DNA from: Halobacterium sp. DL1
GTDB lineage: Archaea > Halobacteriota > Halobacteria > Halobacteriales > Halobacteriaceae
DNA length: 64,000 nucleotides
Direction of reading: 5' to 3'
NCBI GenBank assembly: GCA_000230955.3
Contig: CP007060.1
Span: forward strand, 1-64,000
Position 1 is the stretch's first letter. Every line of letters starts with the position of its first letter. The notes under the pieces are model-generated. The model did no database searches. It was not told the DNA's origin and saw nothing but the letters and a program-made list of their open reading frames with translations. The translations under genes and the position numbers were made by a program. Below, piece by piece: positions 18,502 to 27,549 of the stretch.

Positions 18502-19380
18502 CTACGTGTCGGGGGCGTACCGGTCGAGGACGCGCTCCCGGCTCTCGACGAGTGCGCCCAGGTGGTCGACGCCCGCGAGGACGGAGCACTCGCAGTCCGG
18601 GAGGCGGTTGGCTACCCTGCGCGCACCGTCGACGGGCACGTTGGCGTCGTCCTCGCCGTGCCACCACCGCACCTCGGCGTCGACGGCTGAAAGCGGGAAC
18701 GTCCAGTCGCCGGTGAACTGCCGGGACTCCCGGACGACGCCGGCGCGGTGCGCCGCGAGCGCCTCGAGGAAGTCCCGCTTCACGAGTTCTCGAACCGCCT
18801 CCGGTAGGTCCTCCCCGCCGTCGGTCGTGTACTGGGCGACGACGAACGACGCCGGGAGGCGACGGGCCGCCCACGCCTGCCCCCGGAGCAGTCCACCCAG
18901 GAGGCGGGGCGCGTGCTCGGCGAGCGACCCGAGCACGCGCTGCGGGGTCGGCGTCTCCTCGCGGACCGAGGCGGGCACCCCACCAGACACCACGTCGACG
19001 TCCCCGACGCGGTCGGCGTTCGCGGCGGCCGCCGCGAGGGCGTGGGGGGCTCCCCCGGAGAACGCCACGAGGTCCGCGCTCTCGACGCCAGCGTCGTCGA
19101 GGACGGCCGCGAGCAGTTCCGGGGAATCGGTCTGGTCGTACTCCGCGACCGGCGGCGTCTCCCCGTAGCCGGGCCGGTCGAAGGAGAGCACGCGCACGCC
19201 CCGGGTCTGCGCCGGGTCGTCGTACAGTCCGGCGAGCAGTCGCGACCCGGGCGTGCCGTGGAAGAACACGACCGGTTCGCCGTCCGGGTCGCCGAACTCG
19301 GTGTACGCTACCGGTGTGCCGTCGTAGTCGGCGGTGCGCCCGGCACGTTGCTCGTCGGTCGTCGCTGTCGTCGCGCTCAC
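18502..19380 (-). CDS. Alpha/beta-hydrolase
   Basis: The 292-residue protein has the oxyanion segment FFHGTPGS (about 39-46), a nucleophile elbow AFSGGAP, a candidate acid in HGEDDANVP and a histidine in GVDHLGAL near the C terminus. It is probably an esterase or peptidase-like hydrolase; the substrate is unknown. The start is GTG at 19380. It lies upstream of serB on the same strand, with 57 bp between, including a T-run on its strand (about 18470). Confidence 0.85.
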   Translation of the reverse strand: MSATTATTDEQRAGRTADYDGTPVAYTEFGDPDGEPVVFFHGTPGSRLLAGLYDDPAQTRGVRVLSFDRPGYGETPPVAEYDQTDSPELLAAVLDDAGVESADLVAFSGGAPHALAAAAANADRVGDVDVVSGGVPASVREETPTPQRVLGSLAEHAPRLLGGLLRGQAWAARRLPASFVVAQYTTDGGEDLPEAVRELVKRDFLEALAAHRAGVVRESRQFTGDWTFPLSAVDAEVRWWHGEDDANVPVDGARRVANRLPDCECSVLAGVDHLGALVESRERVLDRYAPDT

Positions 19381-19463
19381 GCGTCGAAGTTGCGGCCGGC
19401 GACAGGAGGGCGTTTCGTCGGATGCATCCGGTCTTTTAAGTTAACCGCGGCATCACTGCCGGT

Positions 19464-20105
19464 GTGAAACGCGTCGCCTTCGCTGCCGACTATCCCGTCG
19501 ACCTGACCCACCCGCTCCACCGGGCGGTCGTCGAACACGCCGCCGTCTCGCGCGCCGAGGTGCTGACGTGGGGGCCGGTCGGGAGCGCGACGACGCTGAT
19601 CTGGGTCGACGCGGACCGCGAGACCGCGACGGAGATGCTCGAATCCGAGCCGGTCGCCGAGACGAGTCTCGTCGCGGGCGACGGCGGCACCTACGCGTTC
19701 ACACGCCAGACAGAGTACGCGTTCGCCGACGACCTGCTGGACCTCGTCGCCGCCGCGGACGTCGCCTTCCTCCCACCGCTCGCGTTCCGCGCGGACCGCA
19801 CCGCGCGCTTCGAGGCCGTGGGGGAGGCCGACGCACTCGGCGCGTTCTACGCGGCCCTCTCGGACCTGCTCGACGTCTCCGTGGAGTCGGTGCACGACTT
19901 CCAGCGCGGCGACACCCCGGCGTCGCTGACGGACCGCCAGCGCGCCGCCCTCGACACGGCACTCGACCTGGGCTACTACGACGTGCCGCGGGCGGCGTCG
20001 GTCGCGGACGTCGCCGTGGAACTCGACTGCGCGACGAGCACGGCGGGTGAACTCCTCCGGAAAGCCGAGGCGTGCGTCGTCCGGGACGCCGTCGGCGGCG
20101 CGTAG
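19464..20105 (+). CDS. Bat-type HTH transcriptional activator
   Basis: The 213-residue protein ends in the HTH-10 domain typical of haloarchaeal bacterio-opsin activator-like regulators (SLTDRQRAALDTALDLGYYDVPR, then VADVAVELDCATSTAGELLRKAE). The N-terminal part resembles the sensor-less domain found in stand-alone members. The GTG start at 19464 is 27 nt after the centre of a clear TATA-like cttttaagttaac (19433-19445), so the transcript is likely leaderless. The target is unknown; the divergent hydrolase and downstream serA are neighbours. Confidence 0.88.
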   Translation: MKRVAFAADYPVDLTHPLHRAVVEHAAVSRAEVLTWGPVGSATTLIWVDADRETATEMLESEPVAETSLVAGDGGTYAFTRQTEYAFADDLLDLVAAADVAFLPPLAFRADRTARFEAVGEADALGAFYAALSDLLDVSVESVHDFQRGDTPASLTDRQRAALDTALDLGYYDVPRAASVADVAVELDCATSTAGELLRKAEACVVRDAVGGA

Positions 20106-20214
20106 CCCGGCAAACGCCGCCGGAGGCGGACGCGAGTGTGGATAGACACGACGGCACCGCTGGCGAGAAGATACAAGATTGTGGATATTATGGCTGCTCG
20201 GAACCATCGTCAAT

Positions 20215-20224
20215 ACGTGCACGT
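20215..20224. promoter_or_regulatory. Palindrome before the serA promoter
   Basis: ACGTGCACGT is a perfect 10-bp palindrome directly before the BRE/TATA region of serA (acccttatcc, centre about 20236, 28 nt before the ATG). Its position suits an activator site. The match is short and could be chance. Confidence 0.4.
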
Positions 20225-20263
20225 GCGGAAACCCTTATCCCCGCGGGCGCCGACCCACACTGC

Positions 20264-21847
20264 ATGAAGGTACTCGTCACGGACCCCATCGCGGACGCCG
20301 GTCTCGACCGGCTCCGGGACGCCGGCCACGACGTACAGACGGCCTACGACGTCGAGGGCGACGCGCTGCTCGACGCAGTCTCCGACGCCAACGCGCTCGT
20401 CGTGCGGTCTGGGACGCAGGTCACGGACGAACTGTTCGACGCCGCGCCCGAACTCGTCATCGTCGGGCGCGCGGGCATCGGCGTGGACAACATCGACATC
20501 GACGCCGCCACCGACCACGGCGTCATCGTCGCAAACGCGCCGGAGGGCAACGTCCGGGCTGCCGCCGAACACACCGTCGCGATGGCGTTCGCCACCGCGC
20601 GCTCGATTCCCCAGGCCCACGCCAGACTCGCGGGCGGCGAGTGGGCGAAGGGCGACTACCTCGGCACGGAACTCAACGGGAAGACCCTGGGCGTCGTCGG
20701 CCTCGGCCGTGTCGGCCAGGAGGTCGCCAAGCGACTCGGCGGCCTCGGCATGGACCTCGTCGCCTACGACCCGTACATCGGCGAGGACCGCGCCGAGCAG
20801 CTGGGCGCCGAACTCGTCGACTTCGAGGAGGTCGTCGACCGCGCCGACTTCCTCACCGTCCACGTCCCGCTCACAGACGAGACGGAGGGGCTCGTCGGCG
20901 AGGCGGAACTCGCGGAGATGGAGGGCGGCTACGTCGTCAACGTCGCCCGCGGCGGCGTCGTCGACGAGGACGCGCTCGCCGAGGCGGCCCAGGACGGCGT
21001 CATCGCGGGGGCGGCCCTCGACGTGTTCGCCGAAGAGCCGCTCTCGACGGAGTCGCCGCTGCTCGACGCCGAGAACGTCATCCTGACGCCGCACCTCGGC
21101 GCGTCGACGGCGGCCGCACAGGAGCACGTCGCGACGACCACCGCCGACCAGATCGTCGCCGCGCTGAACGACGAACCCGTGCTGAACGCGCTGAACGCGC
21201 CGAGCGTCGACGAGAGCGCGTTCGGCCGCATCGAGCCGTACATCGGCCTCGCGGAGACCGCCGGGAAGGTCGCGGCCCAGCTGTTCGACGGCCGTATCGA
21301 ACGCGTCGGCGTGCGCTACGAGGGCGACATCGCCGAGGAGGACCTCGACCTCGTCACAGCGAGCGCCCAGAAGGGCGTCTTCGAGCCCCTGGAGTGGCAG
21401 GTGAACGCCGTCAACGCGCCGCGAGTCGCCGAAGAGCGCGGCATCGAGGTGACCGAGACGAAGACCCGCCAGAGCGAGGACTTCCAGAGCCTCGTCTCCG
21501 TCACGGTGGGCAACAGCGACGACGAACTCACCGTCTCGGGCACGTTGTTCGCGGGCGACGACCCGCGCCTCGTGAGGATCGACGGCTACCGCGTCGACGC
21601 CATCCCGCACGGCCACATGCTCGCCGCGCGCAACCGCGACGAACCCGGCGTCATCGGCTTCATCGGCACCGCGCTCGGGGAGGCCGGCGTCAACATCGCG
21701 GGGATGTTCAACGCCCGCGAGACCATCGGCGGGGAGGCGCTCACCGTCTACAACCTCGACGAGCCGGTTCCGAGCGGTGCCATCGAAGCGCTGCTCGCCG
21801 ACGACCGCATCACCGATGTCCGGAGCATCGAACTGAACGGCGAGTAG
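20264..21847 (+). CDS. serA: D-3-phosphoglycerate dehydrogenase
   Basis: It oxidises 3-phosphoglycerate with NAD, the first step of serine synthesis. The 527-residue long form has the Rossmann motif VVGLGRVGQEVAKRLGG (about 144-160), the catalytic region NVARGGVVDEDAL, a His in LTPHLGAST, an intervening allosteric domain (about 320-450) and a C-terminal ACT domain (DEPGVIGFIGTALGEAGVNI) that usually senses serine. The start ATG at 20264 is 28 nt after a TATA-like box; the longer frame crosses the promoter. Confidence 0.95.
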   Translation: MKVLVTDPIADAGLDRLRDAGHDVQTAYDVEGDALLDAVSDANALVVRSGTQVTDELFDAAPELVIVGRAGIGVDNIDIDAATDHGVIVANAPEGNVRAAAEHTVAMAFATARSIPQAHARLAGGEWAKGDYLGTELNGKTLGVVGLGRVGQEVAKRLGGLGMDLVAYDPYIGEDRAEQLGAELVDFEEVVDRADFLTVHVPLTDETEGLVGEAELAEMEGGYVVNVARGGVVDEDALAEAAQDGVIAGAALDVFAEEPLSTESPLLDAENVILTPHLGASTAAAQEHVATTTADQIVAALNDEPVLNALNAPSVDESAFGRIEPYIGLAETAGKVAAQLFDGRIERVGVRYEGDIAEEDLDLVTASAQKGVFEPLEWQVNAVNAPRVAEERGIEVTETKTRQSEDFQSLVSVTVGNSDDELTVSGTLFAGDDPRLVRIDGYRVDAIPHGHMLAARNRDEPGVIGFIGTALGEAGVNIAGMFNARETIGGEALTVYNLDEPVPSGAIEALLADDRITDVRSIELNGE

Positions 21848-21884
21848 GGCGAGCAGTTTTGTCGGCGCCGGACCTTCGTTCACC

Positions 21885-22334
21885 GTGCCCAGCGTCACCG
21901 ACACGTTCATCGAGAACCGCGTGCGCGTCCAGCCCGACGACACCAACAACTACGCCTCCGCGCACGGCGGCAACGTCGTCAAGTGGATGGACGAGGTGGG
22001 CGCGATGTCGGCGATGCGGCTCGCCGGCGAGACCTGCGTGACCGCGCGCATCAACAGCCTCGACTTCGAGCGCCCGATTCCCCGCGGCGACATCTGCGTC
22101 ATCCAGTCCTACGCCTACGCGACGGGCCGGAGCAGCGTCCGGGTCCGCCTGCGTGCGTTCCGCGAGGACCCGCGGTCGGGCGAGGGCGAGCAGACGACGA
22201 GTTCCTACTTCGTCTTCGTCGCGGTGGACGAGGAGATGAAACCCACGCCGGTGCCCGACCTGACCGTCGAGACGGAGCGCGACCGGCGACTGGAGCAGGA
22301 GGCGCTCGCCGGTGAGACGGGGTCCCGGGACTGA
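21885..22334 (+). CDS. Acyl-CoA thioesterase (hotdog fold)
   Basis: The 149-residue protein has the hotdog thioesterase pattern: NYASAHGGNVVKWMDEVGAMSA with the catalytic-site aspartate, and RINSLDFERPIPRGD. It resembles cytosolic acyl-CoA hydrolases of the YciA/BFIT group. The start is GTG at 21885. It lies 37 bp after serA on the same strand, possibly with its own weak promoter (cagttttg about 21853). Confidence 0.9.
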   Translation: MPSVTDTFIENRVRVQPDDTNNYASAHGGNVVKWMDEVGAMSAMRLAGETCVTARINSLDFERPIPRGDICVIQSYAYATGRSSVRVRLRAFREDPRSGEGEQTTSSYFVFVAVDEEMKPTPVPDLTVETERDRRLEQEALAGETGSRD

Positions 22335-22382
22335 ACGACCGGAACCCCGCCGCTGAAATACGCGCCGCCCGTCCCTCCGGTA

Positions 22383-23558
22383 GTGACGGAGAGCGCGACC
22401 GAGGAGCGCCTGGTGACCGGCTACGCGGGCCGCCTGCTCGTCGGCACGTCCGTGGGCTGGCTGGCCATCCAGGCGGGGCGACTCGTGCTGTCGCCGATGC
22501 TCCCGCAGGTGACCGCCGACCTCCAGATATCGGACGCGCAGGCCGGCTTCGCGTTCAGCCTGCTGTGGGGGCTGTACGCGCTCCTCCAGTACCCCAGCGG
22601 CCGCCTCTCGGACGCGCTCTCCCGGAAGACGCTGCTCACCACCGGGCTCGCGCTCGTGGCGGTCGGCTTCGGCGCGCTCGCCGCCGCGCCCTCCTACGCC
22701 TTCTTCCTGGTCGGCGCGGCGGTCGTCGGTCTCGGCGCGGGGCTCTACCCGACCGCCGCTCGCGCGCTCGTCTCCGACCTCTACTCCGACAAGCAGGGCC
22801 GCGCGTTCGGCCTCCACACGGCCTCCGGTGACCTCGGCGGCGTCGCGGCGGCGGGCCTCGGTGCGACCGTGCTTGCGGTGGCGACGTGGCGCGCCGCGTT
22901 CGTGCCCGTCGTCGCCGTCGCTCTCGTCGTGCTCGTCTCGCTGCACGCCTGGAGCCGCGAGGACTACGTCTTCGAGCGGCGGACCCTCGACGTCCGCGCG
23001 ACGCTCGGTCGGCTGTTCGGCACGCCCCGGTTCCGCGGCCTCCTCGTCGCCTACGCGCTCTACGCGTTCACGTGGCAGGCGACCGCGGCGTTCCTCCCGA
23101 CGTTCCTCAACACCGGCAAGGGGTTCGGTCAGGGTGTCGGGAGCGCGGCGTTTGCGGCGCTGTTCGCCGTCGGCGCCGTCGTCAAACCGACCGCGGGCAC
23201 GCTCTCGGACTACGTGCCGCGGCGCACCCTCACCGTCTCCAGTCTGCTGCTCGGCGCGGCGTCGCTGTCGGCCGTCGTGCTCGCCCGGGAACCGCTGTTC
23301 GCCGTCGTCGCCGTCGTCGCGTTCGCCGCGGGCTTGATGTCGTTCCCGCCGGTGATGCAGTCGTACCTGATGGACTCGTTCCCCGCCGACTCGGCGGGCG
23401 GCGACCTCGGCGCGATGCGCACCGTCTACATCGGCCTCGGGGCGCTCGGCCCGACCTACGTCGGCACCGTCGCCACGCTCGCGGACTACCGGCTCGCGTT
23501 CTGGGGACTGGTCGCCGCGCTCCTCGTCTGCGCTGGACTCGTCGCCGCGACCACCTAG
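22383..23558 (+). CDS. MFS transporter
   Basis: The 391-residue protein has 12 hydrophobic helices and the loop motif GRLSDALSRK, with LSDYVPRRT in the second half. The pattern is near the OxlT/NarK-like or general sugar-phosphate group; the substrate is unknown. The start is GTG at 22383, 48 bp after the thioesterase. It is convergent with the sensor kinase and overlaps it by 4 bp. Confidence 0.9.
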   Translation: MTESATEERLVTGYAGRLLVGTSVGWLAIQAGRLVLSPMLPQVTADLQISDAQAGFAFSLLWGLYALLQYPSGRLSDALSRKTLLTTGLALVAVGFGALAAAPSYAFFLVGAAVVGLGAGLYPTAARALVSDLYSDKQGRAFGLHTASGDLGGVAAAGLGATVLAVATWRAAFVPVVAVALVVLVSLHAWSREDYVFERRTLDVRATLGRLFGTPRFRGLLVAYALYAFTWQATAAFLPTFLNTGKGFGQGVGSAAFAALFAVGAVVKPTAGTLSDYVPRRTLTVSSLLLGAASLSAVVLAREPLFAVVAVVAFAAGLMSFPPVMQSYLMDSFPADSAGGDLGAMRTVYIGLGALGPTYVGTVATLADYRLAFWGLVAALLVCAGLVAATT

Positions 23559-25234
23559 CGCGTGGGCTCTTCCGCCAGACGGTCGACCGCCTCGACGCCC
23601 GTGACGTCGAGCCGTGCGCCGCCCGCGTCGCTCTCGCCGAGTCTCGCCCGCCAGCCGTGGGCCTCCGCGATGTCCAGGACGATGGCCAGACCGAGGCCCG
23701 TCCCGGTGTCGCTCGTCGTGTAGCCCCGCTCGAAGACGTCGCCGCGCTGGCGCTCCGGGACGCCCGGGCCGTCGTCGGCCACGAAGAATCCGTCATCGGT
23801 GGCACCGACCGTCACGGTGACCGCGGGGTCGTCGTCGGCCGCCGTCGCGACGGCCGACCCGTGTTCGACGGAGTTGTGGAAGACGTTCTCCAGGAGGCTC
23901 TCTAGCTGGTCCGGGTCGGCGCGGACCACGCGGTCGCCGACGTCGACGCGGAGCGCGGCCGTCTCGGTAGGGACGTTCTCCCAGGCCCGCTCGACGACGG
24001 TCGTCAGCGGCACGTCGCTCATCTCGGGGTCCTCGAGGCCGGTGCGGGCCAGTCGCAGCGTCCCATCGATGATGTCGTCCATCCGGTCGAGGGCGCTGCG
24101 GACGCGCTCGAAGTCCGCCGGGTCGCCCTCCGCCTCGGCCAGGTCGAGGTAGCCCTCGGCGACGCTCAGCGGGTTCCGGAGGTCGTGGCTGATGGTGTCG
24201 GCGACCCGCTCGAGGCGCTCGTTCTCCCGGTCGAGTTCGGTGCGCTTGCGCTCCAGTTCGGTGACGTCCCGGAGCACCACGAGGCGCCCGGACGGGTCTT
24301 CGCCGACGAGACTCGACTGCACCGTCAGCCACCGCGTCTCCCCGCCCGCGACGACCCGCACCGGGTCGCAGCCCTCCGCTTCGAGCGCGCGAGCGATGGC
24401 CCCCGGAACGACCGCATGGAACGTGTCGCCGGCCGAGAAATCGACGCCGAGCAGTCGCCGCGCCGCGGCGTTGTAGTCCGCGACACGGCCGCGACCGTCG
24501 ACGACCACGACGCCGTCGTCTAGTTCCGCGAACACCCTGTCGCGGGCCACGGGGAGCAACTCGAAGAGGTCGTACTCCAGCATGGCGTAGGCGAACGCGA
24601 CGGCGGTGACGCCGAAGAACGCCTCCGGTTCGATGGTCGTCGACCCGGAGAGGTAGGCGACGTGTGCCAGCCACGGCACGCTCGCGCCGACGAGCACGGC
24701 GGCGGTCTGCCGGCGGTACTGGCCGCCGACCTTGACCGCGGCCGTCAACAACATCACGGTCCCCACGGCGTTGACGAGGTTCGAGTACGCGCTGGCGACC
24801 CAGAACAGCCAACCGAACTCGCGGCTGAGGCGGACCACACCGCCGCTCTCCTCGAGAGTCGCGCTCACCTGCACGAGGTGGTGGTAGTCGTTGGTCAGCA
24901 CGAACGCGAACATCACCACCGGGAACACCGACAGCACGCCGAGCGTCCGGCGGTTCACCCACTCCTCCCGGCCGGTGTACTCGGCGGCGAAGACGAACCA
25001 CGCCACCGGCACGACGAGGATGCCGACCCACTGGACGTCGACGGCGAGCAGTTTCGCGTCGAGTGTGGTGGCCGCCACCTGCATCGCGTTCCCGCCGGCC
25101 CAGACGCCCGCGGCGGCGGTGAACGCGACGAGGCCGACGGTCCCCGGTGCCTTCCGCCGCCACGCCAGCGCAGCGACGGCGAACGAGACGACTGCCGACG
25201 CGACGGAGAGCGCCACCCCGACAGTCAGTTGCAT
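23555..25234 (-). CDS. Sensor histidine kinase with N-terminal 7TM region and PAS domain
   Basis: The 559-residue protein has seven membrane helices (about 1-220, a histidine-kinase 7TM type sensor), a PAS domain (about 230-325), a HisKA phospho-acceptor in SHDLRNPL (about 350) and an HATPase domain with ENVFHNSVEHG (N box), DDGPGVP (G1) and GTGLGLAI (G2). All key residues are present. No response regulator is adjacent, as usual in haloarchaea. A TATA-like catttattc (25257-25265) is 27 nt before the ATG. Confidence 0.94.
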   Translation of the reverse strand: MQLTVGVALSVASAVVSFAVAALAWRRKAPGTVGLVAFTAAAGVWAGGNAMQVAATTLDAKLLAVDVQWVGILVVPVAWFVFAAEYTGREEWVNRRTLGVLSVFPVVMFAFVLTNDYHHLVQVSATLEESGGVVRLSREFGWLFWVASAYSNLVNAVGTVMLLTAAVKVGGQYRRQTAAVLVGASVPWLAHVAYLSGSTTIEPEAFFGVTAVAFAYAMLEYDLFELLPVARDRVFAELDDGVVVVDGRGRVADYNAAARRLLGVDFSAGDTFHAVVPGAIARALEAEGCDPVRVVAGGETRWLTVQSSLVGEDPSGRLVVLRDVTELERKRTELDRENERLERVADTISHDLRNPLSVAEGYLDLAEAEGDPADFERVRSALDRMDDIIDGTLRLARTGLEDPEMSDVPLTTVVERAWENVPTETAALRVDVGDRVVRADPDQLESLLENVFHNSVEHGSAVATAADDDPAVTVTVGATDDGFFVADDGPGVPERQRGDVFERGYTTSDTGTGLGLAIVLDIAEAHGWRARLGESDAGGARLDVTGVEAVDRLAEEPTR

Positions 25235-25273
25235 ACCACTACCTGTCCGTTACCCTGAATAAATGTATCGGGA

Positions 25274-25298
25274 ATACACGACGTTTCACGGCGTGTAT
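25274..25298. promoter_or_regulatory. Inverted repeat upstream of the sensor kinase promoter
   Basis: ATACACG (25274-25280) and CGTGTAT (25292-25298) are a perfect 7-bp inverted pair with an 11-bp spacer. The site lies just outside the BRE/TATA of the kinase gene, where activators bind. It is also 50 bp past the thrC stop, so a role in transcript ending cannot be excluded. Confidence 0.5.
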
Positions 25299-25322
25299 CA
25301 GTGGAATAACCGGTGTCGGTAC

Positions 25323-25334
25323 GTGAAAAAAGAA
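25323..25334 (-). terminator. T-run terminator of thrC
   Basis: On the minus strand TTTTTT lies about 15 nt after the thrC stop codon. U-runs end transcription in archaea. Confidence 0.6.
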
Positions 25335-25347
25335 CGAATGGTCGGTC

Positions 25348-26595
25348 TCAGAGTGCGTCGAGAACGCCGTCGGCGTCGGCCGGAACCGGGGTCGGGTCCC
25401 CGCCCGCGGCGGCCGCCGCGTCCGGGTCCTTCAGCAGGTGCCCGGTCGTGAGGCAGACGACCCGCTCGTCGGCGTCAATCTCGCCGCGCTCCCGGAGTTC
25501 CAGGAGGCCGGCGACCGAGGCGGCCGAGGCGGGCTCGACGCCGACGCCGTCCTCGGCGAGCATGCGCTGAGCGTCCGTAATCTCCTCGTCGGAGACGGCC
25601 ACCGCGGTGCCGTCCGTGTCGTAGATGCCCGGGAGCGCCTTCGGCGCGTTCACCGGGTTGCCGATGCGGATGGCCGTCGCCCGCGTCTCTACGTCGTCCC
25701 AGCGCTCGACGTGGTCGCGACCGGCCTCGACGGCCTCGACCATCGGCGCCGCGCCCTCGGCCTGCACGCCCGTGAGCTTCGGCATCTCGTCCTCGCTCAT
25801 CTCGCCCGCGGCGACGAGTTCCCGGAAGCACTTGTAGAGCGCAGCGGTGTTCCCGGCGTTCCCGACGGGGAGGACGATTCGGTCGGGCCACTCGCCGGTC
25901 GCCTCACGCGACTGTTCGAGAATCTCGAGGCCGATGGTCTTCTGGCCCTCGAGACGGAACGGGTTCAGCGAGTTCAGCAGGTAGGCCTCCCCGCGGTCGG
26001 CGAGCTCCGCGACGACGTCGAGGCAGTCGTCGAAGTTGCCGTCGACCTCGCAGATGCGCGCGCCGTGGAGCGCCGCCTGCGCGACCTTCCCTGCCGCTAC
26101 CTTCCCCGCCGGCAGGAGGACGAGCACCGGGGTGTCGGCCCGCGCGCCGTACGCGGCCAGTGCCGCGCTCGTGTTCCCCGTCGAGGCGCAGGCCAACCGC
26201 CCGACGCCGAGCTCGTCGGCGACGCGCACGCCGACGGTCATCCCGCGGTCCTTGAAACTCCCCGTCGGGTTCATCCCCTCGTGTTTCACGCGGAGGTCCG
26301 CGACGTCCGCGCGGTCCGCGATCTTCGGCACCTCGTACAGCGGCGTGTTCCCCTCGGAGATGGAGACGCCGGCCTCGAACGGGAGCGCCGCCCGGTAGCG
26401 CCAGACGCCCGCGCCGTCGAACTCGTCGAACGTCGGGTAGTGGGCGTACCGCGCCTCCAGGAGGCCGTCGCAGTCGGGACAGCTGTACACCACGTCGTCG
26501 AACGGCGCGAGCGTCGCGCCACACTCCACGCACGCGAGCCAGACGCCGTCGTCGGCGACGGCCGGCGTGTCACCACCTAGCGAGAGGTCGGTCAT
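25348..26595 (-). CDS. thrC: Threonine synthase
   Basis: It converts O-phosphohomoserine to threonine. The 415-residue PLP enzyme has an N-terminal zinc-ribbon-like set (Cys22, Cys25, Cys39, Cys42), the Schiff-base lysine in GSFKDRG (Lys115), the phosphate-binding STGNTSAAL and the glycine-rich GNAGNTAAL. Homoserine is thus shared with the methionine cluster at 11.7-15.5 kb. The ATG at 26595 is 28 nt from the centre of a TATA-like cgtatttgtg; the earlier start at 26622 would lie in the promoter. Confidence 0.94.
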   Translation of the reverse strand: MTDLSLGGDTPAVADDGVWLACVECGATLAPFDDVVYSCPDCDGLLEARYAHYPTFDEFDGAGVWRYRAALPFEAGVSISEGNTPLYEVPKIADRADVADLRVKHEGMNPTGSFKDRGMTVGVRVADELGVGRLACASTGNTSAALAAYGARADTPVLVLLPAGKVAAGKVAQAALHGARICEVDGNFDDCLDVVAELADRGEAYLLNSLNPFRLEGQKTIGLEILEQSREATGEWPDRIVLPVGNAGNTAALYKCFRELVAAGEMSEDEMPKLTGVQAEGAAPMVEAVEAGRDHVERWDDVETRATAIRIGNPVNAPKALPGIYDTDGTAVAVSDEEITDAQRMLAEDGVGVEPASAASVAGLLELRERGEIDADERVVCLTTGHLLKDPDAAAAAGGDPTPVPADADGVLDAL

Positions 26596-26675
26596 GGTCA
26601 CGTCTCGGAGTCGGACACACAAATACGGGCCGGGTGGTGCGGGTTTTGCCAGCTATCGACTGTCGGCTCGACGCG

Positions 26676-26681
26676 AAAAAA
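26676..26681 (-). terminator. T-run terminator after the zinc-ribbon gene
   Basis: TTTTTT on the minus strand lies 14 nt after the stop at 26696. It isolates this gene from thrC downstream. Confidence 0.55.
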
Positions 26682-26695
26682 TGGGGGGTCGTCGC

Positions 26696-26965
26696 TCAGT
26701 GAGAGACCGCGTCGCAGGTCCAGCCGGGGTCGTCGCCCGTGTGTTCGATCAGGTCCGAGCGGCAGGCCGGGCAGTAGTCGGGCGTAATCGAGGCGTTTCG
26801 GGGGACGTACACCGCGCCGCCACACTTCACGCACGCGTCGGATTCGACGGTCACACAGTCGGCACAGAGGTGGAAGTCGTCGACTGTGAGGTCGCGCAGG
26901 GGTTCGAGTTGTTTGTCCAGGGTGTACTCGTCGATAACCGCCTGACAGTTGTGGCACGGTTTCAT
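26696..26965 (-). CDS. Small double zinc-ribbon protein
   Basis: The 89-residue protein has eight cysteines in four CxxC pairs (CHNC at the N terminus, CADC, CVKC and CPAC), which could bind two zinc ions. The line MKPCHNCQAVIDEYTLDK is typical of a conserved haloarchaeal family without known function. It may bind nucleic acid or a protein partner. The ATG at 26965 is favoured; the earlier frame to 26998 would cover the operator-like site. A strong symmetric site overlaps its promoter. Confidence 0.82.
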   Translation of the reverse strand: MKPCHNCQAVIDEYTLDKQLEPLRDLTVDDFHLCADCVTVESDACVKCGGAVYVPRNASITPDYCPACRSDLIEHTGDDPGWTCDAVSH

Positions 26966-26983
26966 GGCGATGCCCTTAGAGGG

Positions 26984-27003
26984 ATGTGACCATCTCACAT
27001 ATG
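26984..27003. promoter_or_regulatory. Operator-like inverted repeat overlapping a TATA box
   Basis: ATGTGA (26984-26989) and TCACAT (26995-27000) form a perfect 6-bp inverted repeat around CCATC, and the second arm runs into CATATG (26998-27003), the likely TATA element of the zinc-ribbon gene. A protein bound here would block transcription, so a repressor site is the likely reading. Confidence 0.55.
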
Positions 27004-27048
27004 CTTACCCCTCGTGGCAACCACGGCCCGGCAGTCCAGTCCACGCCG

Positions 27049-27447
27049 TCAGTCGCGGCCTGGGGCCACGACGGCGTCGTCCTCCTCGAACTCCTCGATT
27101 CGCCCGTGGACGTAGTCCGCCCACGCAGTGAGTTCCTCGTGCATCCGCGATTTCAGCTCCGGCAGCGGGACCGCCTCGTAACAGAACATCTCGCCGCCGT
27201 GGTCGAGTATCACCCGGTGGCGCTCCGTGACGTCCTTCTCGTGAAGTCTCGTGAGTGCCCGCGCCACCGTCGAGCGGTCCCGGTCGAGGCCGTCGGCGAG
27301 TTCGCCCGCACTGGCCTCCCCCGTCGCGCGCAGTGCGAGGTAGGTGTCCACGTCGCGCTCGTGGAGGCCGAACACGCACCGGAGTATGTCGCCGGAGTCG
27401 GGCTCTTCGACGAGCATCAGCGCTCGCAGGGTGGGTTCGTCGGACAT
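27049..27447 (-). CDS. TrmB-like HTH regulator
   Basis: The 132-residue protein has a winged helix at about 30-95 with the TrmB pattern (VDTYLALRATGEASAGELAD, then RSTVARALTRLHEKDV). It lacks the C-terminal sugar-binding domain of full TrmB, so it is a short form. A TATA-like gtttacgg (about 27470-27478) lies near 27 nt before the ATG. It is divergent from the membrane protein at 27550, a possible target. Confidence 0.87.
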   Translation of the reverse strand: MSDEPTLRALMLVEEPDSGDILRCVFGLHERDVDTYLALRATGEASAGELADGLDRDRSTVARALTRLHEKDVTERHRVILDHGGEMFCYEAVPLPELKSRMHEELTAWADYVHGRIEEFEEDDAVVAPGRD

Positions 27448-27549
27448 ACTGAACTATTCGACGACGACCACCGTAAACCCCACCTCGGGTGTGCGTCGCC
27501 CGTACACGTCCGCAGCAGCGGTTTATCCGGTCTCGTGGTGTGTTCTCGT

